A stretch of DNA of 64,000 nucleotides from UBA695 sp042691655. Lineage in GTDB: Bacteria > Verrucomicrobiota > Verrucomicrobiia > Chthoniobacterales > Chthoniobacteraceae. The notes beneath the pieces were generated by a model. It did not search any database and was not told the origin of the DNA. It saw only the letters and a list, made by a program, of their open reading frames with translations. The stretch is from positions 5,146,001 through 5,210,000 of the forward strand of contig CP170506.1 in NCBI GenBank assembly GCA_042691655.1. Direction: 5' to 3'. Positions 24,172-33,631 of this stretch are shown here, in pieces; position 1 is the stretch's first letter, and the number at the start of each line of letters is the position of its first letter. A program made the translations under genes and the position numbers.

Positions 24172-25353
24172 TTATTGAAAGTGCCGTTTGAGCTTCAGGA
24201 TCGGGCCTTCGTAGCAATGCCAGGAGATCCAGGCGAGCGGGAGGACCAGCGCGATCCGCGCCGAGGCCAGCAGTAGGCAGCCGATCAGCCCTGATCCGGT
24301 TGCGGCGATCCACGGGCCTTCGGGCGTCCAGGTGCTCAGCGTCGGGGCGAGCAGACCGTGGAGGACATAAAGTCCGTAGCTGTATTCCCCGAAAAACAGC
24401 AGCGGCCGACAGCTCAACATTCGCGAAACGTTGCTCCCGGGCGCGGCCAAAACCAACAAGACGCCGCAGGCCAGAGCCCCCGAGATCAGCGCGAGGCCAA
24501 GCGCGTGGGTGAGCGTCGGATGCCCCACGAGCGCGATAAGCAGCCCCCCCAGGACCAGCGAAGCGGCGATGAAGGCGACCTTTGTCGCGGGCAGCCAATT
24601 CCGCCAAGCCGGGGCGCGCGTTAACGCGGCCATGAAACTGCCCGCCGCCAGGCCATCCAAGTGGAGCGGGGTCAGGAAAACGAGGTTGGGAAAATCCGCG
24701 CCGTAACGTGTGCTCAGGAGCCGCGCCGTTAGCGAGAGAAGGAGGAGCCCGGCGCAAATGCGCATCACCGCCCGCCGCGAGACCCAGGCAATTACAAAAG
24801 GCCAGACGAGATAAAAGTGCTCCTCTACCGCCAGCGACCAGAAGTGGCGCAGGTCGATCTGCGGCGAATCAAGCGCCGAGGGGTGCAGCAGCCACGCGAC
24901 GTTGCTCAGATAGGCCCAATGCCACCCGCTTAACTCGCGAACCCGCTCGAATGCCGCCCCGCCGAGCATTCCCAGCGCGGGCAGGAGGCCGAAAATTACG
25001 GCGAGGACTCCGTAATACAGCGGAAAGATGCGCAGGATGCGGCGCGCGAAAAAATTCCGGAAATAATGGGGGCTGGCCCGGGTATCGAGCAGGATGCCGG
25101 TGATCAAAAACCCCGAGAGAACGAAGAAAAGATCAACGCCGCTCCCCAAGCCCGTTTGGAAAATCCGCCTGATCCAGGCGTGCTGTGGCCAGGCGGCTTC
25201 GGGCAGGAAATGGAGGTACATTACCAGCAGGACGGCGACCCCTCGGATGCCGGTGAGGGCAGGAATCCGAATTGCCTCCCCCGTAGAAGGCAAAAGCAGG
25301 GAGCTTGGCGGCGATGGCTGAGCCGAGGGAGTCACACGGAGAAGGCACTCCAT
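24172..25353 (-). CDS. Acyltransferase 3 family membrane protein
   Basis: O-acyltransferase of 393 aa that probably acylates a surface polysaccharide or lipid. It has the family opening PALTGIRGVAVLLVMYLHF (residues about 31-49), GSGVDLFFVLSGFLITGILL, RRILRIFPLYYG and HFWSLAVEEHFYLVWPF, with about ten hydrophobic helices. The start at 25353 is uncertain; the first 25 residues are Pro/Ser rich and may not be real. The acceptor is unknown. Confidence 0.88.
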   Translation of the reverse strand: MECLLRVTPSAQPSPPSSLLLPSTGEAIRIPALTGIRGVAVLLVMYLHFLPEAAWPQHAWIRRIFQTGLGSGVDLFFVLSGFLITGILLDTRASPHYFRNFFARRILRIFPLYYGVLAVIFGLLPALGMLGGAAFERVRELSGWHWAYLSNVAWLLHPSALDSPQIDLRHFWSLAVEEHFYLVWPFVIAWVSRRAVMRICAGLLLLSLTARLLSTRYGADFPNLVFLTPLHLDGLAAGSFMAALTRAPAWRNWLPATKVAFIAASLVLGGLLIALVGHPTLTHALGLALISGALACGVLLVLAAPGSNVSRMLSCRPLLFFGEYSYGLYVLHGLLAPTLSTWTPEGPWIAATGSGLIGCLLLASARIALVLPLAWISWHCYEGPILKLKRHFQ

Positions 25354-25512
25354 CTACGCATTTCTGTCAACGGCAAATCGGAGGCACAAGGTCGATTTCC
25401 TTGACGGTAATGCGGCGGATCGGAAAAAACCCGAAAGATAGACTGGCGGAAACCGGAGATTCTTCCTACGTTCAGAAGCGATTTTGCACCAGGCGGCTCA
25501 TGAATTGAACGG

Positions 25513-27183
25513 ATGAGTAAGCAGCCTTTTGCCATATTTCGCATGAAACGCCATTTAGGATATTTACCAACGGGACTGCGCCTGATGCAGGACCCGACAC
25601 TCAACAAGGGAACCGCCTTTAGTGAAGCCGAACGCGACGCCCTCGGGCTGCGCGGTCTTGTTCCTCCCCACGTTCAGGGGATGGAGGACCAGGTTAAACG
25701 CTTCCTGATCACTTACCGGAAGCGCTCCAGCGATCTGGAACGCTATATCGACCTCTCCTCGCTCCAGGACCGTAACGAGACGCTCTATTACAAGGTCGTC
25801 ACCGAGTTCATCGACGAGATGATGCCGCTCATTTACACGCCTACCGTTGGCCTCGCCTGCCAGCAGTTCGGCCAGATCTTCCGCCGCTCGCACGGGATGT
25901 ACATCTCGGAGAAAGAGCGCGGACGCATCGCCGAAGTGCTGCGCAACTGGCCCCGCAAGGACATCCGCGTTATCGTCGTCACCGACGGCGAGCGGATCCT
26001 GGGCCTTGGCGACCTCGGCGCCAATGGCATGGGCATCCCGATCGGGAAGCTCGCGCTCTACACCGCCTGCGCGGGCATCGACCCGATCCAGTGCTTGCCG
26101 GTGCTGATCGACGTGGGGACCAACAACCAGAGCCTGCTCGACGACCCGCTCTACCTCGGCCTGCGCCAGCGCCGCACCACCGGCCAAGCGTATGACGACT
26201 TGGTTGACGAATTCATCTCGGCGGTTTCGGAGACCTTCCCGAAGGCGCTCATCCAGTTCGAAGACTTCGCCAACCACAATGCCTTTCGGTTCCTCGCCAA
26301 GTATCGGGAGCAGGTTTGCACCTTCAATGACGACATTCAGGGCACCGCTTCGGTGGCGCTCTCGGGCATCTACTCCGCCCTGCGGATCACCGAAGGCAAG
26401 CTGCGCGACCAGCGCTTCCTGTTCTTCGGAGCAGGCGAAGCGGGCACGGGCGTCGGCGAGTTGGTGGTCACGGCTCTTACGCACGAAGGCCTTTCGGAGG
26501 CCGAGGCGCGCCGGGCTTGCTGGTTCATCGACTCCAAGGGGCTCGTGGTCAAGAGCCGTACGGATTTGAACGAGCACAAGCAACGCTTTGCGCAGGACCA
26601 CGCGCCGCTCAAGGATACGCTGGAGATCATCGAAGCTCTGCGGCCCACGGCGCTCATCGGCGCTTCGGGCCAGCCGGGGACCTTCACCCAGGCGGTCATC
26701 GAAGCCGCCACGCGTGCGGCGGGCCGCCCGATCATCTTCGCCCTTTCCAACCCGACCTCCAAGGCCGAGTGCACGGCGCAGCAGGCCTACGAGTGGAGCA
26801 AGGGCCAAGCCGTCTTTGCCAGCGGTAGCCCGTTCGGTCCGGTCGATTACGAGGGCCGTCATTTCATCCCGGGGCAGGGCAACAACGCCTACATCTTTCC
26901 CGGCATCGGCCTGGGCGTGCTGGCCACCGGAAGCCGTCTGGTCACCGACGAGATGTTCCTGGCGGCGGCGCGCACGCTGGCCTCGCTGGTCACCGAGACC
27001 GACCTGGAGCACGGCCGCATTTATCCGCCGCTCAAGCAAATCCGCGAAGTCTCCGTGGCGATCGCGGTGGAGGTGGCGAAGCTGGCCGCGAAATCGGGTC
27101 TGGCCCGGGAGACGCTCCCCGAGGACCTCGAAGGCGCGATCCGTAAATTACTCTATATTCCTGAGTATTTTTCCTACGTGTAG
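25513..27183 (+). CDS. maeA: NAD-dependent malic enzyme
   Basis: Oxidative decarboxylation of malate to pyruvate. It has 556 aa, the length of the large eukaryote-like/SfcA class. Motifs in order: YTPTVGLACQQFG (about 112-124), GLGDLGANGMGIPIGK, FEDFANHNAF, FNDDIQGTASVAL with the metal aspartates, and the nucleotide fold FFGAGEAGTGVGEL, followed by FALSNPTSKAECTA and GQGNNAYIFPG. It is monocistronic with a strong terminator. NAD rather than NADP preference is inferred from family resemblance. Confidence 0.95.
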   Translation: MSKQPFAIFRMKRHLGYLPTGLRLMQDPTLNKGTAFSEAERDALGLRGLVPPHVQGMEDQVKRFLITYRKRSSDLERYIDLSSLQDRNETLYYKVVTEFIDEMMPLIYTPTVGLACQQFGQIFRRSHGMYISEKERGRIAEVLRNWPRKDIRVIVVTDGERILGLGDLGANGMGIPIGKLALYTACAGIDPIQCLPVLIDVGTNNQSLLDDPLYLGLRQRRTTGQAYDDLVDEFISAVSETFPKALIQFEDFANHNAFRFLAKYREQVCTFNDDIQGTASVALSGIYSALRITEGKLRDQRFLFFGAGEAGTGVGELVVTALTHEGLSEAEARRACWFIDSKGLVVKSRTDLNEHKQRFAQDHAPLKDTLEIIEALRPTALIGASGQPGTFTQAVIEAATRAAGRPIIFALSNPTSKAECTAQQAYEWSKGQAVFASGSPFGPVDYEGRHFIPGQGNNAYIFPGIGLGVLATGSRLVTDEMFLAAARTLASLVTETDLEHGRIYPPLKQIREVSVAIAVEVAKLAAKSGLARETLPEDLEGAIRKLLYIPEYFSYV

Positions 27184-27205
27184 GAGACGGGGATAAAATC
27201 CAAAT

Positions 27206-27244
27206 AAAAAAGCCCGGCGTCCGATGGGATGCCGGGCTTTTTGT
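27206..27244. terminator. Bidirectional terminator between malic enzyme and secreted protein
   Basis: AAAAAGCCCGGCGTCC...GGATGCCGGGCTTTTT hairpin, A-tract on one side and T-tract on the other. It serves the convergent genes on both sides. Confidence 0.9.
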
Positions 27245-27253
27245 TTGGGAAAA

Positions 27254-27829
27254 TTAGTCGATCAGCTCCAACCGGCGGGAAAGCTTCATGTCGATGTGCC
27301 GGATGTTGTCGTGGATGATCACGATGACGGTGTATTGCCCGAGCGGATCGATGGCCTCGAAGCTGATAACCCCGCGGTCGCGAGCCAGGGTGATCAAGCC
27401 CGGGGCCGGCGGTTCGCCCTTCCATGCGGCGCGTGCTTTGTTGGCCAAGCAGAGGATGCCGTTGGGGTTGATGACGTAAAGGTCGAAGGTGGCATTCGAG
27501 TTTCGGGTGGGCTTGCCGTTGGGGCCGAGGATGGTCCGGACGCCCGGGTCGACCAGGAAGAGGGCGAGGAAAAGGGGCGTGTTGCGCTTGACCTGGACGG
27601 TCGGTTTCAGATCCCGGATGGCCCCGGTGCGGGCCCACCCCGAAAAGATCTGCTCGTCGGAGGTGAGCCAGAATTGCGCCGTGAGGCCCCCCTCGCTTTG
27701 CATCGAATCGACGCGCCCGATGGAGTCCTTGACGTTCATGTTGGGCGCAAGGATGTCGCCGGGCGCGCTCAACGGGATCCATCCGCAAAGGAGGGCCAAG
27801 GCCAGACGGGTCCACATTGAGGTTTTCAT
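27254..27829 (-). CDS. Secreted protein of unknown function
   Basis: Protein of 191 aa with a clear N-terminal signal peptide (MKTSMWTRLALALLCGWIPL, cleavage near SAPG). The mature part is predicted mostly beta (alternating hydrophobics such as QYTVIVIIHDN). It has no cysteine motif, no membrane helix and no family signature that I recognise. It lies 22 bp downstream of valS in the same direction, so it may share that transcript. Confidence 0.75.
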   Translation of the reverse strand: MKTSMWTRLALALLCGWIPLSAPGDILAPNMNVKDSIGRVDSMQSEGGLTAQFWLTSDEQIFSGWARTGAIRDLKPTVQVKRNTPLFLALFLVDPGVRTILGPNGKPTRNSNATFDLYVINPNGILCLANKARAAWKGEPPAPGLITLARDRGVISFEAIDPLGQYTVIVIIHDNIRHIDMKLSRRLELID

Positions 27830-27851
27830 GGGAGCGAGGGGATGGGGGCTG

Positions 27852-30494
27852 CTACGTGCCGAGGGCTTGCTGCATTTTGCGGAGCTGGACGAGTTTCTCG
27901 TTCCAGTCCACTTCGCGGCGGCGATGTTCTTCTACCACAGCCGCGGGCGCATGTTGAACGAAATTCTCGTTCGCCAGCTTTTTCCTGACGGTGATGAGTT
28001 CCGTTTCGACTTTCGCGAGCTCCTTGGCGAGGCGCTCCTTTTCGGCGGCGGCGTCCACGAGGCCTTCGAGCGGCAGGTAGAGCTCGCCCAGTGGGGTGAG
28101 CACGCGCGGCTCGCCGCGGCCCGGTTCGTAGGCGGGGTCCAGCGCGACGGCCTCGGCGTTGACGAGCCGGGCAAAGGTGGCGCTCTCCTCCGCGACCCAG
28201 GCGGGCTGGGGCTTGAGGAAGAAGTTGACCTTTTTGTTCGACGGGATGCGAACCTCGGCGCGCAGGTTGCGGGCGAGCCGGACGGATTCGAAGACGGCGG
28301 CGGCGCGCTCCTGGGCGGCGGCGAGCGCCGTGGCGTCGACTCCCGCGAGCAGCGTGGCGGCGTCGGGCCAGGCGGTGTACATCAGCGCGCTGTCGTGACC
28401 GTGGTTGGGGGCCTTGAAGCCGAGCGTCTCCCAGAGTTCCGCCGTGAGGTGCGGCATGAAGGGCTGGATCAGGCGCAGGAAGGTGGCCAGCACGAAGTCC
28501 ATGACGGCGAGCGCGGAGGCCTTGGCCGCCGGGTCCTCGCCGAAGATGTCGCTCTTGGCGGCTTCCACGTAGTTGTCGCAGTATTCGCTCCAGAAGAAGT
28601 CGTACATCGCCTGGGCGACTTCGTTGAAGCGGTATTCGCCGTAGGCCGCGTCGAGCGTGGCGACGAGCTTTTGCAGCTTGGCTAGGATGTCGAGGGAGTA
28701 GCTGGAGAGCGTCAATTCGGCGAGATTCACCTCGGGCGCGCTGGGGCCGTGCATCTGGCGGAAGCGGGCGGCGTTCCAGAGTTTGTTGGCGAAGTTGCGG
28801 CCTTCCTCAATCTGCTTTTCGTCAAAGCGAATGTCCTGCCCCTGCGGCGCGATGCGCAGGAGGCCGAAGCGGATGCCGTCGGCGCCGTACTTGGCGATCA
28901 AGTCGAGCGGATCGGGCGAGTTGCCCAGCGACTTCGACATTTTGCGCCCCTGCATGTCGCGAATGAGGCCGGTGAAGAAGACGTTCGCGAAGGGCTCCCG
29001 GCCCGTGTACTCGTACCCGGCCATGATCATGCGGGCGACCCAGAAGAAAATGATGTCCGGCCCGGTGACGAGGTCGGTCGTCGGGTAGAACTTGGCGCGC
29101 GTCGGATCGTCCATCGTGGCGAACGGCCACAGCCAGCTGGAGAACCAAGTGTCGAGCACATCGTCTTCCTGCGTCCAGTTTTCCGGATCGGTGGGCGGGA
29201 CGGTGTCGCAATGGATGCACTTCGGGTTGTCCTTGCGGTACCAGACGGGGATGCGGTGGCCCCACCAGAGCTGGCGGCTGATGCACCAGTCCTGGATGTT
29301 GGTCATCCAGTGCTCGTACACCGTGGCCCAGCGCTCGGGGCGGAAGCGGATGGTGCCGTCTTTGACGGCCTGGAGTGAGGCCTCCACCTGCGGGTATTTG
29401 AAAAACCACTGCTCGGAGAGGCGCGGCTCGATGGGCACATCGGCGCGTTCGGAGTAGCCGACGTTGTTTTGATACGGCTCCTCTTTGACCAGCAGGCCCA
29501 GCTCGCGGAGCTTCTCCACCGCCGCCTTGCGGGCCACGAAGCGGTCCAGGCCCGCGAATTCCGGCCCGGCCAGCTCGTTGAGCGTGGCGTCGGGGTTGAA
29601 AATGTCGATGACTTCCAGGTGATGGCGCGCGCCGATCTCGAAGTCGGCCTTGTCGTGGGCCGGGGTGACTTTCAGCACGCCGGTGCCGAAGGCCATGTCC
29701 AGGTGGTCGTCGCCGATGATCGGGATTTCCTTGCGCGGGAAAGGTCGCCAAACGTGTTGGCCGATCAAGTGCTTGTAGCGCGGGTCCTCCGGGTGGACGG
29801 CCACGGCGGTGTCGCCCATGAGGGTCTCGGGCCGGGTCGTGGCGATTTCCAGGAACTCGCCCGGGCGCTCGACCAGCTCGTACTTCATGTGGTAGAGCCA
29901 GCCGTTCTGCGGCTTCATAATCACCTCTTCGTCCGAGAGGGCGGTTAGCGAAACGGGGCACCAGTTCACCATCCGCTTGCCGCGGTAGATGAAGCCCTTC
30001 TTATAAAGATCGACGAAAACTTTCTGGACCTGGCGGGAATACTCCGGGTCCATCGTGAAGCGTTCGCGGCTCCAGTCGCACGAACAGCCGAGCTTTTTAA
30101 GCTGCTGGATGATGATGCCGCCGTGCTTTTCCTTCCAATGCCAGACGCGCTCCAGGAAGGCCTCGCGGCCGAGGTCGCGCCGGGTCTTGTGCTCTTCCTT
30201 GCGCAGGCGCCGCTCCACCACCGTCTGGGTGGCGATGCCCGCGTGGTCGGTGCCGGGCAGCCAGAGAACTTCGCGGCCCAGCATGCGTGCCCGCCGGGCC
30301 AGGACGTCCTGAATCGAGTTGTTCAGGACGTGGCCGAGGGTCAGCATCCCCGTCACGTTAGGCGGGGGGATGACGATCGAATAGGCAGGTTTCGCCGAGG
30401 CGGGATCGGGGGTAAAGGCCCCGGTCTCCAGCCAATGCGTGTACCACTTTTCTTCAACTGCCTGCGGTTCGTAAGCTTTGGAAATCTCTGACAT
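27852..30494 (-). CDS. valS: Valyl-tRNA synthetase
   Basis: Class I synthetase of 880 aa from ATG 30494 (MSEISKAYEPQAVEEKW); 13 extra in-frame residues upstream are not conserved. HIGH box variant TLGH (52-55) within PPPNVTGMLTLGH, editing-domain sequences (TTRPETLMGDTAVAVHP), KMSKS as GRKMSKSLGN, and a C-terminal coiled-coil tRNA arm (AAAEKERLAKELAKVETEL). All catalytic landmarks are intact. No T-box leader is visible upstream. Confidence 0.97.
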   Translation of the reverse strand: MSEISKAYEPQAVEEKWYTHWLETGAFTPDPASAKPAYSIVIPPPNVTGMLTLGHVLNNSIQDVLARRARMLGREVLWLPGTDHAGIATQTVVERRLRKEEHKTRRDLGREAFLERVWHWKEKHGGIIIQQLKKLGCSCDWSRERFTMDPEYSRQVQKVFVDLYKKGFIYRGKRMVNWCPVSLTALSDEEVIMKPQNGWLYHMKYELVERPGEFLEIATTRPETLMGDTAVAVHPEDPRYKHLIGQHVWRPFPRKEIPIIGDDHLDMAFGTGVLKVTPAHDKADFEIGARHHLEVIDIFNPDATLNELAGPEFAGLDRFVARKAAVEKLRELGLLVKEEPYQNNVGYSERADVPIEPRLSEQWFFKYPQVEASLQAVKDGTIRFRPERWATVYEHWMTNIQDWCISRQLWWGHRIPVWYRKDNPKCIHCDTVPPTDPENWTQEDDVLDTWFSSWLWPFATMDDPTRAKFYPTTDLVTGPDIIFFWVARMIMAGYEYTGREPFANVFFTGLIRDMQGRKMSKSLGNSPDPLDLIAKYGADGIRFGLLRIAPQGQDIRFDEKQIEEGRNFANKLWNAARFRQMHGPSAPEVNLAELTLSSYSLDILAKLQKLVATLDAAYGEYRFNEVAQAMYDFFWSEYCDNYVEAAKSDIFGEDPAAKASALAVMDFVLATFLRLIQPFMPHLTAELWETLGFKAPNHGHDSALMYTAWPDAATLLAGVDATALAAAQERAAAVFESVRLARNLRAEVRIPSNKKVNFFLKPQPAWVAEESATFARLVNAEAVALDPAYEPGRGEPRVLTPLGELYLPLEGLVDAAAEKERLAKELAKVETELITVRKKLANENFVQHAPAAVVEEHRRREVDWNEKLVQLRKMQQALGT

Positions 30495-30547
30495 GAAAAG
30501 GTAGATTTTCGGCCAAACTCGTCCGTTCGGCAATCAATTTAAGAAGA

Positions 30548-30593
30548 ATCAGGAACTCGAGGAGATCGAGGTTTTATTCCTCAAGTTCCTGAT
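30548..30593 (-). terminator. Hairpin between gamma-carbonic anhydrase gene and valS
   Basis: 15-bp arms (30548-30562 and 30579-30593) with one mismatch and a 16-nt loop. On the minus strand a U-rich stretch follows, so it is probably the terminator of the upstream gene. Confidence 0.7.
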
Positions 30594-30601
30594 AAAATCT
30601 C

Positions 30602-31159
30602 CTAAAGGTAAACTCCCGTCGGGTTTTCCCGGACGTGTTGCAGGAAGCGCCGCGAGACGCCGACGTATTTCTCGGCCCATGTCTTGATGTTTTTCTGCGC
30701 GTCGAGGTCGAGCGTTTTGACGACCTTGGCCGGAGTGCCCAGGACCAGCGAACCGGCGGGGATCTTGGTGCCGCCCGTCACCACGGCTCCGGCCCCGATG
30801 ATCGAACGCGGCCCGATCTCCACCCCGTCGAGGATGATCGCCCCCATGCCGATCAAACACTCGTCGCCGATCGTGCAAGCGTGGATCATGGCTTTGTGGC
30901 CGATCGTGACCAGTTCGCCGATGATCACGGGGTAATCGTCGGCCAGATGCACCACCGAACCGTCCTGGATATTGGAGCGCGGCCCCACGTGAATGCGGTT
31001 AATATCCGCCCGCAGCACGGTGTGGTACCAGATGCTCGACTCCTCCTCCAGCGTCACGTGCCCGATGACCGCGGCGGTAGGCGCCACGAAGGCCGTGGGG
31101 TGGATCGCAGGTTTGTGGGCGAAAAATTCGTCCATACGTTTGTCTAATGTCATAGCCAT
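30602..31159 (-). CDS. Gamma-class carbonic anhydrase / PaaY-type hexapeptide protein
   Basis: Left-handed beta-helix protein of 185 aa from ATG 31159 (MAMTLDKRMDEFF). It shows hexapeptide repeats with the three histidine positions typical of the YrdA/PaaY group (DGSVVHLADD, TIGHKAMIHACTIGDE). The last 30 residues are the helical tail (NIKTWAEKYVGVSRRFLQH) that closes the trimer. Members bind Zn or similar metal, but carbonic anhydrase activity varies, so activity is not assured. The upstream in-frame extension is rejected as non-conserved. Confidence 0.88.
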   Translation of the reverse strand: MAMTLDKRMDEFFAHKPAIHPTAFVAPTAAVIGHVTLEEESSIWYHTVLRADINRIHVGPRSNIQDGSVVHLADDYPVIIGELVTIGHKAMIHACTIGDECLIGMGAIILDGVEIGPRSIIGAGAVVTGGTKIPAGSLVLGTPAKVVKTLDLDAQKNIKTWAEKYVGVSRRFLQHVRENPTGVYL

Positions 31160-31364
31160 ATTCCCTAAATTTCCCACGGGCCGGGCCGCTTGGCAACGCC
31201 GATAAACAGGCGCTTGGCGGTTTTTTGGGGGTTTTTGCAGAATCTCTTTGACATCGTAAAACGCCGGTGACACAACACGGACCAAGGATTTCTGGATTCC
31301 CAGAGGTCCCCTAAGTTCAAGTAGTTTAACTCAAACCCGGAACAAACCTCTAAAAGATCTAATC

Positions 31365-31634
31365 ATGAACAAGGCAGAACTCGTTGAATCCGTACAAAAG
31401 ACCCTCGGTGCCAGCAAAGCTGAAGCAGAGCGCGCCGTTAGCGCCGTGATCGACAGCATCAAAGTTGGCCTCAAGAAATCCAAGAGCGTTCAGCTCATTG
31501 GCTTCGGCACCTTCAAGGTCGCCGAGCGCGCCGCTCGCATGGGCGTTAACCCGAAGACGGGTGAAAAGATCAAAATCAAGAAGTCCAAGACCGTGAAATT
31601 TGCCGCGGGCAAGGATCTCAAGGGCAAGATCTAA
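31365..31634 (+). CDS. hup: DNA-binding protein HU
   Basis: Histone-like protein of 89 aa with MNKAELVESVQKTLGASKAE, GFGTFKVAERAARMGVNPKT and the DNA-gripping beta arm. The usual GRNPxTG motif reads MGVNPKTG here. A TTGACA box lies at 31248-31253, but no good -10 follows at standard spacing. A very strong terminator follows. Confidence 0.96.
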   Translation: MNKAELVESVQKTLGASKAEAERAVSAVIDSIKVGLKKSKSVQLIGFGTFKVAERAARMGVNPKTGEKIKIKKSKTVKFAAGKDLKGKI

Positions 31635-31667
31635 GACCTCTTTTCAAGGGACTTTCCCCCTCGATAC

Positions 31668-31716
31668 GAGACACCCCGTTTAGCCATTTGGCCAAACGGG
31701 GTGTCTCATTTTTTTT
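31668..31716 (+). terminator. Strong terminator after HU gene
   Basis: 14-bp perfect stem GAGACACCCCGTTT (31668-31681) with AAACGGGGTGTCTC (31694-31707), followed by a T-rich tract. Confidence 0.95.
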
Positions 31717-31732
31717 GGGGGTGGGAGGGGAA

Positions 31733-31775
31733 ATGACACGGAGAATACAGAGATCACAGAGGACACGGAGGGGGA
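31733..31775 (+). repeat. Dispersed CACAGAGGACACGGAG-type repeat, copy 1
   Basis: Short units such as CACAGAGGACACGGAG (about 31755-31770) and GACACGGAGAATACAGAG in tandem-like order. The same core appears inverted at 33632-33674. This looks like a family of dispersed intergenic repeats. Confidence 0.7.
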
Positions 31776-31809
31776 AAGGGCGTAGGATGGGGCTTCCGCT
31801 GTATTTCCC

Positions 31810-32850
31810 ATGCCTTCCGTAGACGAACTCATCGCCGCCCATCGCCCGCTGCTAGTGCTTGCCCCCATGCAGGACATCACCGACCTGCCGTTCTGGCGGG
31901 TCATGCAGTGTTACGGCGGGGCAGACCTTTACTATACTGAGTATTTCCGAGTACATCGGGACTCCAGGCCGGAGCGCCATATTCTGCGCTCCATCGATGA
32001 AAACCCGACGGGCCAGCCAGTGATAGCCCAGATGATCGGAGAGCATATTCCCTCACTCATCCGTACCGCCAAGGCCCTTCAGAAGCACCCCATCTTCGGT
32101 ATCGACCTGAACCTCGGCTGCCCCGCGCCCGTGGTTTGCCGCAAGCACGCGGGCGGGGGACTCCTGAAATTTCCCGAGCGCATCGACGCCATTCTGCGCG
32201 CCCTGCGGCCGGAAATCTCGATCCCCTTCACCGTCAAAACGCGCATCGGCACCAGCGATCCCGCCGAGTTTGACCGCTTGCTGGAAATTTTTGCCGCACA
32301 CGAGATCGACGCCTTCACCGTCCACGGCCGCACGGTCAAAGAACTTTACCGTACGGCCGTGCACCTGGACCGCATCCGGCAGGCCGTGGAGCGGCTCCGC
32401 GCCCCGGTCTTCGCCAACGGCAACGTCCTCTCCGTGGCGCTGGCGCGCGAAACCTTGGATGCCACGGGCGCGGCGGGGCTCATGATGGGGCGCGGGGCCA
32501 TTCGCAACCCGTGGATCTTCCAGCAAATCCGCGATGCCGAGGCCGGTCGGCCCGTCTTTCAGCCCACCTTGCGGGACCTGCGCGCCTACATCGCGCACCT
32601 CTACGCCGAGACGCGCGTGCCGCATTTGGACGAACCGGCCAATGTCGCCAAGCTCAAGAAATACATGAACTTCATCGGGCAGGGGATCGGCGAGAACGAT
32701 CAATTCCTGCACGAGATCCGCCGGGCTGCGTTGGAGAAAGACTTCTTCGCGATCTGCGACCGGCACCTGGACAACGAAGAGCCCTTCCCCGCAGAGCCGA
32801 AAATCCGCGCGCTGCGGTGCGAGCGGAGCGAGTCGCTCCCGACGGCTTGA
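31810..32850 (+). CDS. tRNA-dihydrouridine synthase
   Basis: FMN-dependent reductase of 346 aa that makes dihydrouridine in tRNA. It has LAPMQDITDLPFWRVM near the start, YTEYFRVH, the signature LNLGCPAPVVCRKHAGGG, FTVKTRIG, FTVHGRTV and GLMMGRGAIRNPWIF. It fits the Dus superfamily clearly; which of DusA/B/C is not certain, so no symbol is given. It stands alone after the HU terminator. Confidence 0.93.
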   Translation: MPSVDELIAAHRPLLVLAPMQDITDLPFWRVMQCYGGADLYYTEYFRVHRDSRPERHILRSIDENPTGQPVIAQMIGEHIPSLIRTAKALQKHPIFGIDLNLGCPAPVVCRKHAGGGLLKFPERIDAILRALRPEISIPFTVKTRIGTSDPAEFDRLLEIFAAHEIDAFTVHGRTVKELYRTAVHLDRIRQAVERLRAPVFANGNVLSVALARETLDATGAAGLMMGRGAIRNPWIFQQIRDAEAGRPVFQPTLRDLRAYIAHLYAETRVPHLDEPANVAKLKKYMNFIGQGIGENDQFLHEIRRAALEKDFFAICDRHLDNEEPFPAEPKIRALRCERSESLPTA

Positions 32851-33327
32851 GTCCGGCGCGATGAACGTGCTAATACCACGTCTAGTTATCAATGAGCTTT
32901 TAGAGATGACAGGCTCGGCAATTTGGACAGGATTTACAGGATTAAGAAGATTAAGAGGATTAAGCCCTAGAGCCTGCGAGCGCAGGATCGCGCCCGGGAA
33001 ACCCAATCCGAAAAATCTTCTTAATCCTCTTAATCTTGTTAATCCTGTCAAAAAAAAGCCGAGCTTCTCTGCTCGCAAACCGACAGACCTCCCCCCAGGT
33101 TTTGGCGGGCGCGCCGCTGTGGTTCTGGCGTGGAGCGCTCCTCGCGTGGGAGCGACTTAATGAATGATTCGCTTTCAACCGAGTCGCAGAGGCACTGAAG
33201 GACCGCGGAGAAGGGTTAGTCCCCCGCGGTCCAACTGCATGTGGCGCAGGCTTCCCAGGGCAACGAGATAATTAACTAAGCGTATAATCGATGTCAAGCA
33301 CATGGTGTTTCTTGCGATACTGCATGA
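32851..33327. other. Intergenic region with inverted tandem repeats
   Basis: 477 bp without a credible gene. It holds inverted arms of 9-bp AGGATTAAG/AAGATTAAG units (about 32926-32964 and 33016-33050), and a 9-bp hairpin GGACCGCGG (33200-33208) with CCGCGGTCC (33224-33232) about 100 bp before the HTH gene. Confidence 0.7.
32926..33050. repeat. Inverted repeat built of 9-bp AGGATTAAG units
   Basis: Left arm GACAGGATTTACAGGATTAA followed by GAAGATTAAGAGGATTAAG; right arm is its near complement, ending AATCCTGTC. Each arm is itself a short degenerate tandem of 9-bp units. The arms flank about 50 bp of GC-rich spacer. Confidence 0.8.
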
Positions 33328-33621
33328 GTGACCGAACGCAAAATGCTTCAGGTGATCGGAAAAAACATCCGCACGGCAAGGCTGAAAGCCGGCCTGACGC
33401 AAGAGTGTTTGGCAGAGCTTATGGGCATCCATGTCCAGACACTCAGTAATGTGGAACGCGGGGTATACCCTTTTTCGGTAACGACCTTTGTTCTCATCAA
33501 ACAATATCTTGGAGTGGACGCGGAGCGACTCTTGACAGATATTACCGAGCCGGATGACGAGCGCACGGAACGCATCAAACGGCTATTTCCGCGCCGGAGG
33601 AAGCCTGCGGCAAGAGGGTGA
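33328..33621 (+). CDS. XRE-family helix-turn-helix regulator
   Basis: Small DNA-binding protein of 97 aa. Residues of about 9-65 form a Cro/C1-type HTH (GKNIRTARLKAGLTQECLAE, then MGIHVQTLSNVERG). A short acidic-then-basic tail follows (DERTERIKRLFPRRRKP). The start is GTG at 33328 or, less likely, ATG at 33343. Its stop overlaps a frame open into folP, but the real folP start lies about 65 bp downstream. Target unknown. Confidence 0.8.
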   Translation: MTERKMLQVIGKNIRTARLKAGLTQECLAELMGIHVQTLSNVERGVYPFSVTTFVLIKQYLGVDAERLLTDITEPDDERTERIKRLFPRRRKPAARG

Positions 33622-33631
33622 CTCACCATTT

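Noticed and set aside
25564..27039. 491-codon minus-strand frame antisense to malic enzyme
   Set aside because: It is a shadow of the high-GC third-position pattern of the real gene; no family motifs are visible in it.
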